Below, one piece after another: positions 33,130 through 45,895 of a stretch of 64,000 nucleotides of DNA. Location of the stretch: assembly GCA_948567375.1 (NCBI GenBank), contig OX419758.1, positions 2,237,001-2,301,000 on the forward strand, given 5' to 3'. How positions within the stretch are numbered: position 1 is the first letter of the stretch; each line of letters opens with the position of its first letter. The position numbers and the translations under genes were made by a program. This stretch comes from Lunularia cruciata (lineage: Eukaryota > Streptophyta > Marchantiopsida > Lunulariales > Lunulariaceae). Under the pieces are notes generated by a model that saw only the letters and a program-made list of their open reading frames with translations, ran no database searches and had not been told where the DNA came from.

Positions 33130-33910
33130 TGTATGGGATAGTTTGCAGGAAAGGTGACTGCTTTCAAGACTCTAAATACAACTTACTATTGGAGGGCAAT
33201 TTTTAAGGATTGTTTTGATTATTGCAAAACTTGTAATGTTTGTCAAGCTTTTACTAGAAAGTCTACTTAAACTCTATCTCTTGGATCAATTACATTGCTA
33301 AGACCTTTTGAGAAGTGGAGAATTGACTTTGTAGATCCTCTCAATAGAACTCCAAGGAACAATAGATACGTTGTGGTAGTTATTGATTACCTTACCAAAT
33401 GGGTTAAGGCTAGACCATTGAGGAACAAGAATGAAAATAAAGTTGGTAGATTTCCTTATGAATGCATCATCACTAGGTTTGGGTGTACTTTGTGGTTAGT
33501 TTTTGATAAAGGAGATTTTACAAGAAGCATCACTACAACCATGCTATGATATTTCTCCATCACACATAGAGTAAATCCAATGGCTTGGCAGAGAGAACCA
33601 ATCAGACCTTGTGCATGATGTTGGCCAAAGATGTAGAAATGGAAGGGGCTAAATAACATTGGGACAAGAGGATTCATGCAATTTTGTGAGAGTATAGGAC
33701 AACCATGAAGAATTCCACTAGATATTCTCTATTTCATGGTATTGAGTCTCCGTTACCTATTTAATTTGATCTTCCTACCTTCTAAACCATGCATAGGAGA
33801 TTGAAGAAATCACAAGATGGGTATTTCTCCACTAAAACATAGGAAGATCCCGTAGGCACTTACCCATGGAGATAGTTCAAGGGTCTACCACCTCCAAGAA
33901 CCCTTTGGCC
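33130..33910 (+). pseudogene. Ty3/gypsy integrase remnant
   Basis: An H2C2 zinc-binding part (CKTCNVCQ, about 33,228) precedes the catalytic core: WRIDFVDPLNRTPRNN, VVIDYLTKWVKARPL, YECIITRFGC and LVFDKGDF. After frame changes, NGLAERTNQTLC follows near 33,580. The Asp, Asp and Glu catalytic positions are all still present, but in broken frames. The protease, RT and RNase H regions expected between gag and integrase are missing, so a large internal deletion has joined them. Confidence 0.75.
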
Positions 33911-36900
33911 ACCATGGTATGTGACTGAGTCCCAAAATAACATGTTTGGTAGGATAACAAACTCATTCCGCACCTAAAGTGTCAATCAATGCATGAGGAA
34001 CAAGGAGCATTGGTTTACAAAAATATAGAGATAAACTCACATATCCAATCATGTTACCCATTCATTCACCAATTCCATAGAATTTGGGTAGAATCTTTTT
34101 TGGTTTTATAAAAGACTTTGCCTTCTTAACTTTCAAGCATATGAATAAATTACAATCCAACTTAGGGAAGGAAGAATTGATTCTAGGAATCTCACTCCAC
34201 CTTCCTTCCCACAGGTAGGGTGATCAGAACTCCTAAGTCACTACTCTTTGAGAATCTTCCTCTATCTTGTCATTCCAACTAGAAGATTACCTTCATAGAG
34301 AGTACATTCCACCTTTAGTACCTAAGCTAACCCTAAAAATAATTTTGATCCGGCCTTAATCACTATGCTATAATTCATGGCTGCCGCCTCATCTACTACT
34401 CATATCATAATACTAAAGGACTCTCCTCCCTTAGATGCTTCTTCCTAGATAATCTTAATCTACACTATCAATGCGCCATTGAAATCTTAATTACAATTGT
34501 AATTGCTTTGCTTCCCATAGATGAGTTCTTATTCCAATGTACATCCTTTCACTCTACATGTACTTGGCCTGCATGTAATCATTATATAGAAGCTTTATTC
34601 CCACATGGTCCATTCTTGCATGTAATTAGCCCATAGAATTTGCCTTGTAGTTGGCATTCTGACACAATACCTTGTGTCTTGCACCTTGGCAACATCCAAT
34701 GTGTCACTCCATACTTTTGATTGTGGTCTCATGGTCTTGACACTCCCTGTTAGCATGGTCTTGGAACCGTCATCATTATCATAGTCTTGGGACCATCACC
34801 ATTATCATGGTCTCATGACTATTAGAGGAGGTAGATTCTACTCTGATGGTGTGATGAACTCAAGCATCCATTTTTGTCCATATTGAGTAACTATTTCTAA
34901 TCTTTTCATGGAAATTGTTGTATAAGCCAAATTTCCTATCCATTAATACTATTCCAATCAATATGTTGTAATAATTAACTGCATAAAAGAAATCAAGTGA
35001 GCTACTACACTAGGTAGCTTTGTAAAAATAGAAAGAATCTAAGCCCAATGTGGGTATTTAAGGTGATAACCCAACCATTACAAATTTTTGGTAGGTATGC
35101 AATTGCATCTTTACATATGTGAGTGGTTGATACAATTGAATTGAATTGTTGTTCTTGATATGTTTGTAGCACATTTAAGTCCTATGGGATCTCTTGAATT
35201 GTCTTACTTTCAAGCTGAATGTTTTTCCCCAAAGGTCTCCCTCTCCAAAGATCTCATTTCAGGACAAAGGTTTCACAAGGCAAAGGGTTTTTCTCACCAG
35301 AGTTTTCCTTTTGATTTTAGAGCTAGGTCTCATGCCCCTCATCAAATTCCATTGCTGTTGGTAGTCCCATGGCCATTCCTTCCACATCCTCTTTTCCTTG
35401 AACTGTGCAGCTCTCTTGGGATGGAAGAAAAATGTGCACAAGCCTTCCTTCTTCCTTTCTTTTTAGCTATTTCCTATTGAGTAGACTAAGAAATTTGAAA
35501 GAAAAACATATATTTTGGAAAGAGTTGAGGCATCACAAAGAAACAATTGCCTACTTGAGTGAGAAAATTCTATGCATCACCAACTACCAAGAAATATGAG
35601 GAACTTGCAATATAGATTAAAGGCAATGCACCAAGAACACATCACCACTACAATTTTCTTGAACAAGGAGAAGCAAGAGAAGGCCCAACTCTTGGCGGTA
35701 GCTTCTACACCAACCAAGGTTCTTCAAGATGGTGAAGTAACAATGCAATTGTTGATGAAGGGGTTGAGAGCATCAACACCATAATGTGGTGAAGCAGATG
35801 TGCTACATCATGGAGGAGATGATGATAGATGTGACAACCTAGTGTTGACGTACTAATAGTATAAATGGTAAGAACAAGTTGTTCACATAAAGTTATCATT
35901 TTAAAATGGCTAGAATTGAAGGGAAAATGTCACATTGTCACTATTTGTCTATTGTTATATCTTTATCCTCTTGGGCAAGAACTATTTCCAAAATAGGGTA
36001 TTGTATCTCATAACGGCACACTACAATAAAAATAAAACAATCAAATTACTTTCACAAAATCCTATATAGTCTGACTACTACATAGGCCTCTAAAGGTGAT
36101 AGTTCATTTATTTTGATGATCATTAGCTCCAAAGATCTTCCCCTCATAGTTATCTATATCATGCATACCATAGTGCAAATGTGTGGGTTCCACCCTCCCA
36201 AGAAAGCATTCCTCACTACTACATTGTAGGTTTGTGACATTGGGTCTTTTGTTACACATGGTACTTTATAATGCATCACCCTAAGCCTTTAGAACTCCCA
36301 TGGATCCAACACCCTAGTCAAGCCTAAATGCATTTTTGCACTTCAACACTTGTGTTCTTACTTCAAGTTCCTCACCACTACTCAACCCAACAATCACAAA
36401 TATGCATAATATTGACATTGATGCAATTAGGATCTTGGAGGTCCCCATGCATCTTCATCACAATAGAATCTAATCTGTAAACACATAGACAAGTAAACTA
36501 AGCATACAAAAATTGGACAGAATAGGTGTAAGTTGGAATTCTGAAATTGAACTGAACTCATATTAAGTAAGAGTGACTTCCCCTATACCTTCTACTACAA
36601 AAGGATGGGGTGCATCTATAGCTTTGCAATGCCAGAATCCCATGTTTAACTCTAATTAAGACTAACCTTAACATACCTACCTTGTCATTCAAATTAAATG
36701 TTGTGACACTATGACCTACAAGGACAGTTTACTTTACCAATCATATGACTTCAGCTAGGCATCAAGAGAATGGTCTTGATGACATGGCACTACAGAAATT
36801 GTCCTATTATACATGATGACTATTGCACACAAGATCTATACATGTGTCTTGACTTGAGAGGGGTACCATTTCAATGGTCCAACTCCCCATGACCACCAAT

Positions 36901-37000
36901 CATGGTGATGCTTGACGTCTATGGTCTCCCACCATGATGATGTTTGATCACAATGATCTTTCACCATGATGACTCATGACTCTAATGATATGACAACTCT
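33911..37000. other. Retroelement-block filler, no gene recognised
   Basis: CG-poor sequence with short unconvincing frames (for example 35,160-35,480). Small degenerate repeats of ATCATGGTCTTGGGACC type lie at 34,730-34,830 and of CACCATGATGATGTTTGATC type at 36,880-36,990. No domain could be recognised on either strand. Confidence 0.45.
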
Positions 37001-37059
37001 GATGGTTGTGTCTCTCTATAAATATGTACATATTTACATTAGATACAGTGGACTTTATT

Positions 37060-38025
37060 TCCTTGATCTGCCCTCTACTTTACACTGTTAAATCAGCTTG
37101 TCAACACCCTCATTATATTCTTCAAGTTTGGTGTGAATTATTGGTCAAGACACTCCAAACTTGGCATTGGTATGCTTCCATAGTCTATCATCCAGCTTGG
37201 TCATTTGCTTGTTGGAATACACCTTTGCCTTCAAAGCATGTACCTCTGACTTTAGCTCCCTAAGCTTGGTGTGATGAGCTTGAGTCATAGTCGATGTATC
37301 TACTTGATCTTTCAATCACTTTGTAGCATCCTCCATGATTCTAAGAATCCGCATCCGCTCCTTGTTGATGGTGTCTTGAATTGATTGCAATTCCATATCC
37401 ATTTCTTGCCTAACTTGCATACAAAGGACTTTTTCCTTTTCTTCATGGCCATTACTGATTGTGGACAACTCCTTGATGTGCATTTGAGCCCTCTTAATGT
37501 CAGTGTTGTAGGTTTGCTTATCCTTGGCACCTTGGAGTTGGAGAACCTTCAACCCTTGTTTAAGTAATGATATCTCCTCATCCGAAGAACTCATTTGCTC
37601 TTTGAGCTTCTTCTTTGACTCTCCTATTAGGCGGTTAGACCTCTCTCTAAGGTTTATCAAATTTGAATCTAGTTGGGAGATATGCTTTTGTGACCGTGCC
37701 ATCTTGGTCTTCATGAAGGCAATATTTTCTTCTTTCTTGACCACTTTTCTTGGGTTGTCTTGTAATCCATGAATGCCTTCTCCCACTGGATTTCTCCTAC
37801 CTTTAGTACCATGACCTCAGCCTTGGCATTGCATAATCTTCCTTGTATCTCCTCAGTAAGGTATCATTGTCCTTCTACTAGACTTTATAGTTGTCTATAA
37901 AAGCAGCATGCTCTCCCTTCTTGGTCCTTAGCTCCACATCTTCGTTGCAAGTGCTACCTTCAACTTGTGACTCATGGTCTCACAAAACTCATGACTCCTC
38001 TTCTCACTAGTCTCTCCTTGTTTTG
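37060..38025 (-). pseudogene. Coiled-coil protein family relic, copy 3
   Basis: The minus-strand frame 37,786-37,316 (156 codons) is a long heptad-rich coiled coil (SQLDSNLINLRERSNRLIGE and so on). It continues upstream as AEVMVLKVGEIQWEKAF and downstream past a stop into KLRELKSEVHALKAKVY and DDRLWKHTNAKFG. That last part resembles the tail of copy 1 (AIWLWSHTGRKFN). It is the best preserved coiled-coil piece in the block. No function is known. Confidence 0.5.
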
Positions 38026-38028
38026 ACT

Positions 38029-38723
38029 TGTAACACCCATTTGTGCATGTTTGCGCTATTGTGATATTTAGTTTGGCATTACAAGTACTCAAGAGATGTT
38101 ATTTATATAGATTTAAAGGAAGGTTCTATATTAGTCATCATTAACTAAATTTAGTCATAGCCAAGATAAAGATTACCCTACTTTAGAGGAAGTGGAAAAG
38201 ATAAGTATTACTACTTTGGATTCTAATGTATTGACTTTACATTATTCTTAGATGTTTGGTTTTGAGGAAAGAATTGAGAATTTTTGGACCCATAAGCCTT
38301 TTTGGTTTTGATTCTTCTATGGTCCAAGGATAGTCTATGTGAAGGAATCCTTGATTTAGTGGTTGGGTCAAGATAAGACCACATGCTTAAAGGATTATTC
38401 TCATGTGTATGAATATTCCTTTTAGACTTTAGACTTTCTTTGAATTTTAGCCTATTAACTTGATTTATTATGGTTATTATGGTTATTAATAAATTTGATG
38501 TCTAATTATTTCACAAGTATATAAACTAGTGGTGAGGAGATACTCATCATCTTTTCATTTACAATTATCTCTCTCGCTCTCTCATTAAGTTCTTTAATAA
38601 ACAATGGTTTGAGTTTTGGAATGTTAGCCTTGGAGGAGTATAATGAAGTTGGGGTTCCTTGCCATCCAAGTCCATGGTGTGCTACCTTTATAACCATTAG
38701 AGGTTCATCTTGGGTGAAAGACA
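38029..38723 (+). repeat. LTR B (inverted relative to the other copies)
   Basis: About 695 bp, begins TGTAACACCCATTTGTGC and ends GGGTGAAAGACA, giving the TG...CA ends of an LTR. It is the most complete copy and defines the family termini. It faces LTR C across about 43 bp, forming an inverted pair. Confidence 0.8.
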
Positions 38724-38766
38724 AGCCCACTCACATATTCCCATGGGTATGATCTATGAGTTGGTA

Positions 38767-39105
38767 TGTCTTTCACTTAAGATGAACCTCTTATAGCTAT
38801 TATGGTAGCACACCATGGACTAAGAAGGTAATGAACTCCAGCTCCATCATACTTCTCCAAGACTAAAACTCCAAGGCTCAAGAAATTACTCATTAAAAAC
38901 TCAATAAGAGAGAGATAGTTGCAAATGAAAAGATAATGAGTACTTTCTCACCACTAGTTTATATACTTGTGAAATAATTATACACTAAAATTATTAATAA
39001 CTATAATAACTCAAGTCACTAGACTAAAAGTCAAATCAAGTCAAAGGTCTAAAGGAATATCCATACACTTGGGAATAATCTCCTCAACATGTAGTTTTAC
39101 CTCGA
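38767..39105 (-). repeat. LTR C (truncated)
   Basis: Matches about the first half of the family starting at TGTCTTTCACTTAAGATG. It is cut off about 15 bp before LTR D begins. With LTR B it makes an inverted repeat of about 340 bp per arm. Confidence 0.75.
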
Positions 39106-39119
39106 CATGTGAAGTGGCT

Positions 39120-39668
39120 TGTATCTCACTCAAGTTGAACCTTTGATGGCTATTATAATAACGCACTATGGACTACAAAAGTAAGGAACCTCAACTCCAT
39201 CACACTCTTCTAAGGCAACTCCAAGATTCAAGACATTACTCACTAGAGAATTCAACGAGAGAAGGATAATTGTAAATGAAAGGATGAGGAGTACCTCTTC
39301 ACCCCTAATTATCTACTTGTGAAATAATTATGCACCCAAGTTATTAATTATTGGAGTAACTCAAGTTATTAGGCTAAAAGTCAAATAAAGTAAAAAAATC
39401 TAAATAAATATCCATACACATGGCTTTATTCATATAAGCATGTGGTTTTATCTTGTGGTTTTATCAAATCATTAAGTCAAGGAGTTCTTCACATAGACTA
39501 TCCTTGGATTATAAGCAAAAAGAATTCAAAGCAAAAAGGTTTATGGATCCAAGAATTCTCAACTTTTTCCTCTAAGCTAAACATCTAAAAATAATATCAA
39601 GTTAATACATTAGAATCCAAAATAGTGGTCCTCATCTTCTCCACTTCCTCTAAAGTAAGGTACTCTTT
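39120..39668 (-). repeat. LTR D, 3' LTR of the gypsy element (truncated)
   Basis: Begins TGTATCTCACTCAAGTTG on the plus strand. It matches LTR E to about 39,668, after which the remaining ~190 bp are missing. Confidence 0.8.
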
Positions 39669-40207
39669 ATCTCAACTATGAGTAGTTCTTGGAGAATGAA
39701 GGCCTCTTTACTTTCTATGATACAACTTCAACTTATCATGGTTAATCCTATCAAATTTTCTTCTTCCTAACTCCTTGAGATCATAAGTTTAATTTCTCTA
39801 CACTTTTTCCACTATGAAGGTCCAAAATACATAGGCAAAACTTATTTTGTTCTCTCTTGAATTGAATGGAATTAAACAACATTACCCAATCAATTTCTTT
39901 GAAGAGCTCCACCTTCTTCTTGCCTTTCCTCTTGTCAGAACTTTCCTTTTTTTTCCTTTGGACTTGCTCCACTCAAATCATAGCAACTACTCTTGCCTCT
40001 TCTAATTCTATGAGTTGATCATCCTTGTCTTCTTTGCATCACCTCCTTGTATTTTTTTCAATTTCTTATGAATATTTTGGAAGGAAGGAAGATCAAAGTG
40101 AATAGATAAGGTAGACTCAGTATCATATACCAAATAAAATGGAGAATATCTAATGGAGTTTTCATGCTTATATTATATTCTCACAAAACCACATGAATCC
40201 TCTTGTC

Positions 40208-40640
40208 CTAATGATATTTAGCTCTCTCTATTTTTGCATCTTTGGCCAATATCATGCACAAGTTTTGATTGGTTTTCTTTGCTAAGCCATTGAAGTTTGG
40301 CTTATGGGATGTATTTATTCTATGTGTGGAAGAGAAATGTCTTAGCATGGCTATAATGATGCTTCCTATAAAATCTCTTCCTCTATAAGAAACCAACTCC
40401 AAAGGGTAACAAAACCCAATCATGATACATTCATAAAGAAATCTATGAATTTCATTTTCATTCTTGTCTGTTAATGGTCTGGCCTCAACCCATTTGGTAA
40501 GGTAATTAGTAACTACCATAATGCAATGATTGTTTCGTGGTGTTCTATTGAGAGGACCTACAAAGATAATTCTCCACTTCTCAAAAGCTATTAACAATGG
40601 GATTAATCTTAGAGGTGAAGTGGAGATAGACTTTATAGCA
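40208..40640 (-). pseudogene. Gypsy integrase core, catalytic residues lost
   Basis: AFEKWRIIFVGPLNRTPRNN, VVTNYLTKWVEARPL, ECIMIGFCYPLELVSYRGRDF, then THRINTSHKPNFNGLAKKTN. All three DDE positions are replaced: Asp by Ile in RIIFVGP, Asp by Tyr in LVSYRG, and Glu by Lys in LAKKTN. Confidence 0.85.
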
Positions 40641-40743
40641 AAGGCTTGAAAAACATTTCAAGTTTTGTAATAATCAAGACAATCCTTGAAAATCCTTCTC
40701 CAATAGTACCATGCATCTAAAATCTTAAAAGTAGTCACTTTTC

Positions 40744-41130
40744 TTACATAGTGTCTCCCACACACTTAACCTTCATGAGTAGGTTAGACTTGTTATTACC
40801 CACTACACTTTGAAGTAGACCATTTGCTCCTTGGTGAAAAAGAATATCCTCCACCATTTTGTAAGGTCTAGATCTTTCTACAAGGGCCTTCCTCTCCCTA
40901 GCATGTATCCTTTCCATATAATTACCTCTTCTAATAATATCCAAAATTTCCTTGTACTCCACTAGAAATTGTTGAGTGATTGAGATGATCATGAGCTCCT
41001 CATCCAAGAAGGAATCATCCATTGGGTCAACTCCATCATGATCATAAATCCTAGATAAAAAATCAACATTTGTATGTTTCTCCTCTAGTTTATCCTCAAT
41101 GGTGTACTCATACTCAAGCAAGAGTATCAT
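40744..41130 (-). pseudogene. Gypsy RNase H end and linker to integrase
   Basis: EYEYTIEDKLEEKHTNVDFL is the familiar end of the Ty3 RNase H domain (EY.Y.I......N.DFLSR). It is followed by an acidic linker and a damaged zinc-binding region before integrase. Confidence 0.75.
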
Positions 41131-41415
41131 CTACCTTGCTAGCCTCCTTTCTACATTAGTCATATTTGAAGATTTACTTCAAAACCTTCTGATATGTGAT
41201 AATAATGGTTTTCCTTCCAACCAAGTAGTGTCTAAACTTCTTGAGAGTAAAATCATTGTCAACCCTTCTCTCTATTTGACTAAGTAGTTCTTTTTTGTTG
41301 AGACCATTTGTCTATTAGCATAAGTTATTGAATGATTCTGTCCATCTTGGTCTAATTGACTAAGAGTGCATCCTATAGCTACATTGGAAGCATCAATGTA
41401 GAGGATGAAAGGTTT

Positions 41416-42220
41416 CTACCTATCAAGTTTAGCAAGAATTTGAGCAATAACAAAGGATTGCTTGAGCTCCTCAAAAGTTTTGAGAGTCTCCTTGTCCTCC
41501 CAAATCACCATGTACTCTAAGCCCTTCTTTAGGTAGATGGTCAATGCATAAGCCTTGTTGGAAAATGAGAAGATGAACCCCCTATAGAATGCAACCAACC
41601 CCAAGAATTGATGTAACTTTGTGAAGCTTGAAGAGAATGGAAGATCTAAAATTTTCCTTACCTTCTCAAGATTAACTACTATTTCATCTTGAGAAATAAT
41701 GTGCCCCAAAAATAGAACTTTTTCACAACCAAAAATGCACTTCTCTAGGTTGAGTGATGCATTTGATTCATCTAATAGTTGCAAGACCTTGATGAGGTAC
41801 TCAAAATGCTTTTCTTTGCTCCTATAGATACAAAAGTTACCAACAAAATCTCTCATAATTTTCCAATGGAAGGTTCAAATACCTAGTTCATGAATCATTG
41901 GAATGTGATTGGAATATGCAAAGCCCAAAGAACATAACCTTGAAAATATAAGTTCCCCAAGGTGTGGTGAATATGGTGAGTTATTGATGCTTTGGTGTAA
42001 TCTTGATTTAGTTATACCCATTATAACCATCTCAAAATTTGTACCTCTCATGACCTACAACCTCCTTCAAGATCTCATCAATGAATGGCAAAGGGTAATA
42101 ACCCTTCTTAGTAACAAAGTTGAACTTTTTGTAATCCATATATACCTAAAGCTTGCCATTATTTTTCTTCATAATCACAATTGGAGACACCTATTTTGAT
42201 TTCTCTACCTCAAAGATAAA
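41416..42220 (-). pseudogene. Gypsy reverse transcriptase, active site lost
   Basis: In successive broken frames: PIVIMKKNNGKL, VYMDYKKFNFVTKKGYYPLP, FIDEILKEVVGHERYKF, FTTPWGTYIFKVMFFGLC, then DFVGNFCIY where the YVDD catalytic box should be, SLNLEKCIFGCEKVLFLGHI and LHQFLGLVAFYRGFI. The second and third catalytic aspartates read Gly-Asn. Confidence 0.85.
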
Positions 42221-42962
42221 TCCAAATTCTAAGATAAATCTTGCTTATCAATCTCCTCCTTCAAAACAATCCATCTTCAAAGATAAATTTGGCTTATCAA
42301 TCTCCTCCTTCACAACCAAAGTTGTTGGTGTGCTAATGCAATGTTACTTTTGGTGGACTGGTCTTGCATGTGACTCCATGTCTATCTTGTCCTCTTCCAA
42401 GATTACTTCCTTTAGATCCTTGTAACCAAAAGTAAATATATGGATGAATCTATGAAAATCTCCTCAAATCTCACATTCTCTTCCTTGGTAACATTTACAC
42501 CATACTTGAGAATAGATAATCTTCTCTCTATCTCATCATATGTCAATACTAATTTGTCAATGTTGATTTCAAAACCTTTAGCTTAGGTGTAAAATCCAGA
42601 ACATACAAGGAATACATATCTGAATCAAATTCAAACTCAGATTCATCCTCCTCTGAGAAAGTCTTTTCTTCCATGCTTGTGTCCACACCCAAAGCTCCTT
42701 CTTTTGAATCTTATTCCCAATAATTAGAAGATTGTGTATCTAAATATCAAGTGTTGGTGATATTAGTCACAAGAATTTTAACTTGATGGTTTGATGGCAT
42801 AACCCTCAAGTACCATTTGTGTCATTGATCAGTTGTGCATGCTACTCTCAACCATGGCCTCCCAAGTAACAAATTATAGCTTGAATCCTTCCAGACTTAG
42901 AAAGTCATAAGATTTTGAACTCCCATAACTAAAATTATGACCTTATCCATGACCCCAATAGG

Positions 42963-43328
42963 TCAAATTTGTTGTTTGTTTTCCATACTCACCATAAATG
43001 TTAAAATTCTAGAGTGTATCATGCCCAAGTTTTTCATCAACCTCTTTAACATATAATTAATTGTATATCTTTCATCAACAAGTGCATCTTTAATTTTATG
43101 ACCATTCCCTTTTACATCAATCTTGGAGGCATATTCACAAGCTTCCCATGGTATTGATTTAGCATCCACCACCTCCATTGATATTAGAACTTTCTCTTTT
43201 GCTTTCTTCTTCTTCTTTCTCCTTGTAGAACTCAAATCACCTCTAAGCTCCTTTCTCAAGGTAAGATTCAAAGTAATCAGTTGGCCCATAGCTGTGTTAG
43301 TCTTATGACTACCAATGTTCTTCAACAC
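42963..43328 (-). pseudogene. Gypsy aspartic protease region, degenerate
   Basis: KDALVDERYTINYMLKRLMK occupies the place of the usual A-L-[IV]-D-[GS]-G-[AS] active site, with the Gly-Gly lost. It is positioned between gag and RT as expected. Confidence 0.6.
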
Positions 43329-43679
43329 ATTATAGTTCTATTGTTGCTTTGCGATCAAGAAGTCATTCATCTCAAACTTCTTCCTTGGAGTCTTTGTTGT
43401 TGAAAGTGTTGAATTGCTAGTGGGAGTGATCTTAGTGGGCACAGAGTATCCTTGCTAAGAGCTATTCCTTGAGAAGAGTGTACATCCTTTGAAAAATAAG
43501 CACTCTTCTTCTCTTGTGCCAAAAATGTCCAGTTAAGACCTTTAGAGTTTGAGCACTACTCCTTCTCATACTTGTTCTCAACCACATCTATTGATATTAT
43601 CCCATTACTTTTATTTGAGTTAGGAGCTACTTGGTTTTTGCTACCTCTCTCTTTCTTTGTATTTGCACTCTCATAACTC

Positions 43680-44460
43680 CTTCTTCCATGGTACATGAAA
43701 TTTGGGCAATTCCTTTGGATGTGACCTCTACCTCCAAAACCAAAATAATTTTTGTGATTGAATTGGTTGGTTGGTTGGTCTCCTCTATATAGCTTGTTTC
43801 CATTATATATAAGCCCTCTCCTTATATTTTGATAAACTTCTTTCTTCTCCCATAATTACATTACATAAATCTTGAGATTTGCAAGTTGTTTTGTGATGGT
43901 TTGAAATGTATCTTTTGGTGGAGGTGCAAGAACCAAAGCACCTACTACTTGTGGTGCAACCCTTTCCACCAAGGTATTATAATTTTCACTATACTTGTAG
44001 TTTTGAGGAGGATGCACAGCCTTTTTCATCACCAAATCATTATCATCTCCTTCCAAACTCTCCTCTATATGTATTGCAATCTTGATAGTTTCAACCTTGG
44101 AAGAAGGTTTCTCATATATCACCTTGCTTCTAATCTATGGTCTTAATACTCCTATAGGATTCTTGGTAAGCATGGCTTCTATGCCAATCATAGTAGTCTC
44201 CAAATCATCCCTCCTTTTCCTTAACATTATATGAAACTTGGAGTCTTCTCCACTCTTTTTGCATAAACTTTCACTTTCTATCCATCTCCTTGCTTAAGAA
44301 AGGCAACCTCATTCATCAATCTCTCATAAATTTCATTTGGAAGAAAGTTCTCAATGAATGTTTTAGTCAAACTCTCCCAAGTCTCTTCTTGCCTATCTTT
44401 CCTCTCTCTCTTTTTATATTTTGACTCAAATCATATAAGAGTTACATCCTCAAGAGAATC
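43680..44460 (-). pseudogene. Gypsy gag with degenerate zinc knuckle
   Basis: TWESLTKTFIENFLPNEIYE (about 44,330-44,390) is the conserved Retrotrans_gag core. Downstream, YFGFGGRGHIQRNC (about 43,700-43,750) is a CCHC knuckle with its first two cysteines turned to aromatic residues. Confidence 0.75.
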
Positions 44461-45895
44461 TTGTAATAATGAGATACACTCATTTTACCTCTTCTCATTT
44501 TTTCTTATGCAAGCTCTTCTATGGATAGTTTATCCATAAGTTGAAAGATTATTTCCATCATTAATCTTGAAAACTAGTTGATGAAGATGGTAGTTTCTCC
44601 ATAGTGGTACTAAGGTTCTCCCCAAGGTCTTTCACCAAAGTCTCAAAAAGTGTTGTTACTCCACTATACTCATGTTGTTCTGGAAATTCTTTTACTCAAA
44701 AAACCTCACACAACTCCTTGATCTTAGATCTCTTCTCTCTTAATCATGGTAAAGAAGGTCCAACATGCAATCCCAAGTCAAATATGCCTCTCTTTTCCCT
44801 CAATCTTTTGTTCTCAAAAATTAATGTATATGAACTTTCCTTATGTCACTTCTCTCTACATAAAAAAACATTTAGAATCACTCTTTCTTCCAAGTAGTGT
44901 ATGTTTTTGGATCATCTTAATACTCTCTTCCAATTCTATTCTAAATTTTCTTTTCTTCAAATCAACCCTTACAATTGCCTCAAACCCTTGGGAAACCTTT
45001 GCATAGCCTCAACTTCCACTATTGATGGCACTTTATGCTCCCAAGATGAGTCTAAACACTCAAACATGCTTTTGGTTGTTCTCACATTCCTCATGTATGA
45101 GATCTCAACTCTTCGAGAATGACCCTTTCTCACAACTCAATTCTCTCAACTAGTATATCATAGTCTTTTAAACTTTTTCACACTTGATCAACACTTTAGT
45201 GCATCTTCTCCTACAAAATTTTAGATCTTTTCATCAAGCAATTTGGCCTAGGCATCTTTCTTTTCAACACACATCTTCAAGATTTGGTTTGAAAACCACC
45301 CTTCTCATTTCAAAACTTTCTAACTCTCTCTACATGAACAATCTCTCTTTGAGTTTTGAGCCAAAAGGTAGCACATCTATCACTTAATTTTCTTCAAAAG
45401 TTCCAAAGAAATCCAATTCAAGATTTAGAAATGGCAAAATCTATAAAAAAAATTCCAAAGAGCATATAATTTTGAGAGCAATTTACCCTATCAACTTCCA
45501 AAATTCTAGCTTAGTGCATGTAGCTCTCACAACAATTTCAAGTGTGCTAAAGATAACCTAAAATATAATCTGTTAAAATTCCAATTCTAGATTATAAACT
45601 TGAAATTTCATCCAAATCAACCATAATCTCCAAAATTTATAATCCACTTCACACAATCTCTCCAAATACTCTCATGTATACAAGATGTACAATATCACCT
45701 CAAAGACATAATAATGAACTATATGGTACAAAAATAAGTCTTGATTCTTTTATATAATATCAACCTTCTCCTCCCCTATTTTTCTCTCCAAGTGAGCTCT
45801 CATAATATCCTTTTGCCTAATGTAGAATTGTATGTGGAATATTACCTTGTATTCTAGGAAGATCTCGATAATAGAACCAAAAATGTGAGCCATTT

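Noticed and set aside
30682-33910. One element made of LTR A plus the downstream gag and integrase
   Set aside because: LTR A is in the opposite orientation to that required by plus-strand gag, judging from the 39-46 kb element of the same LTR family.
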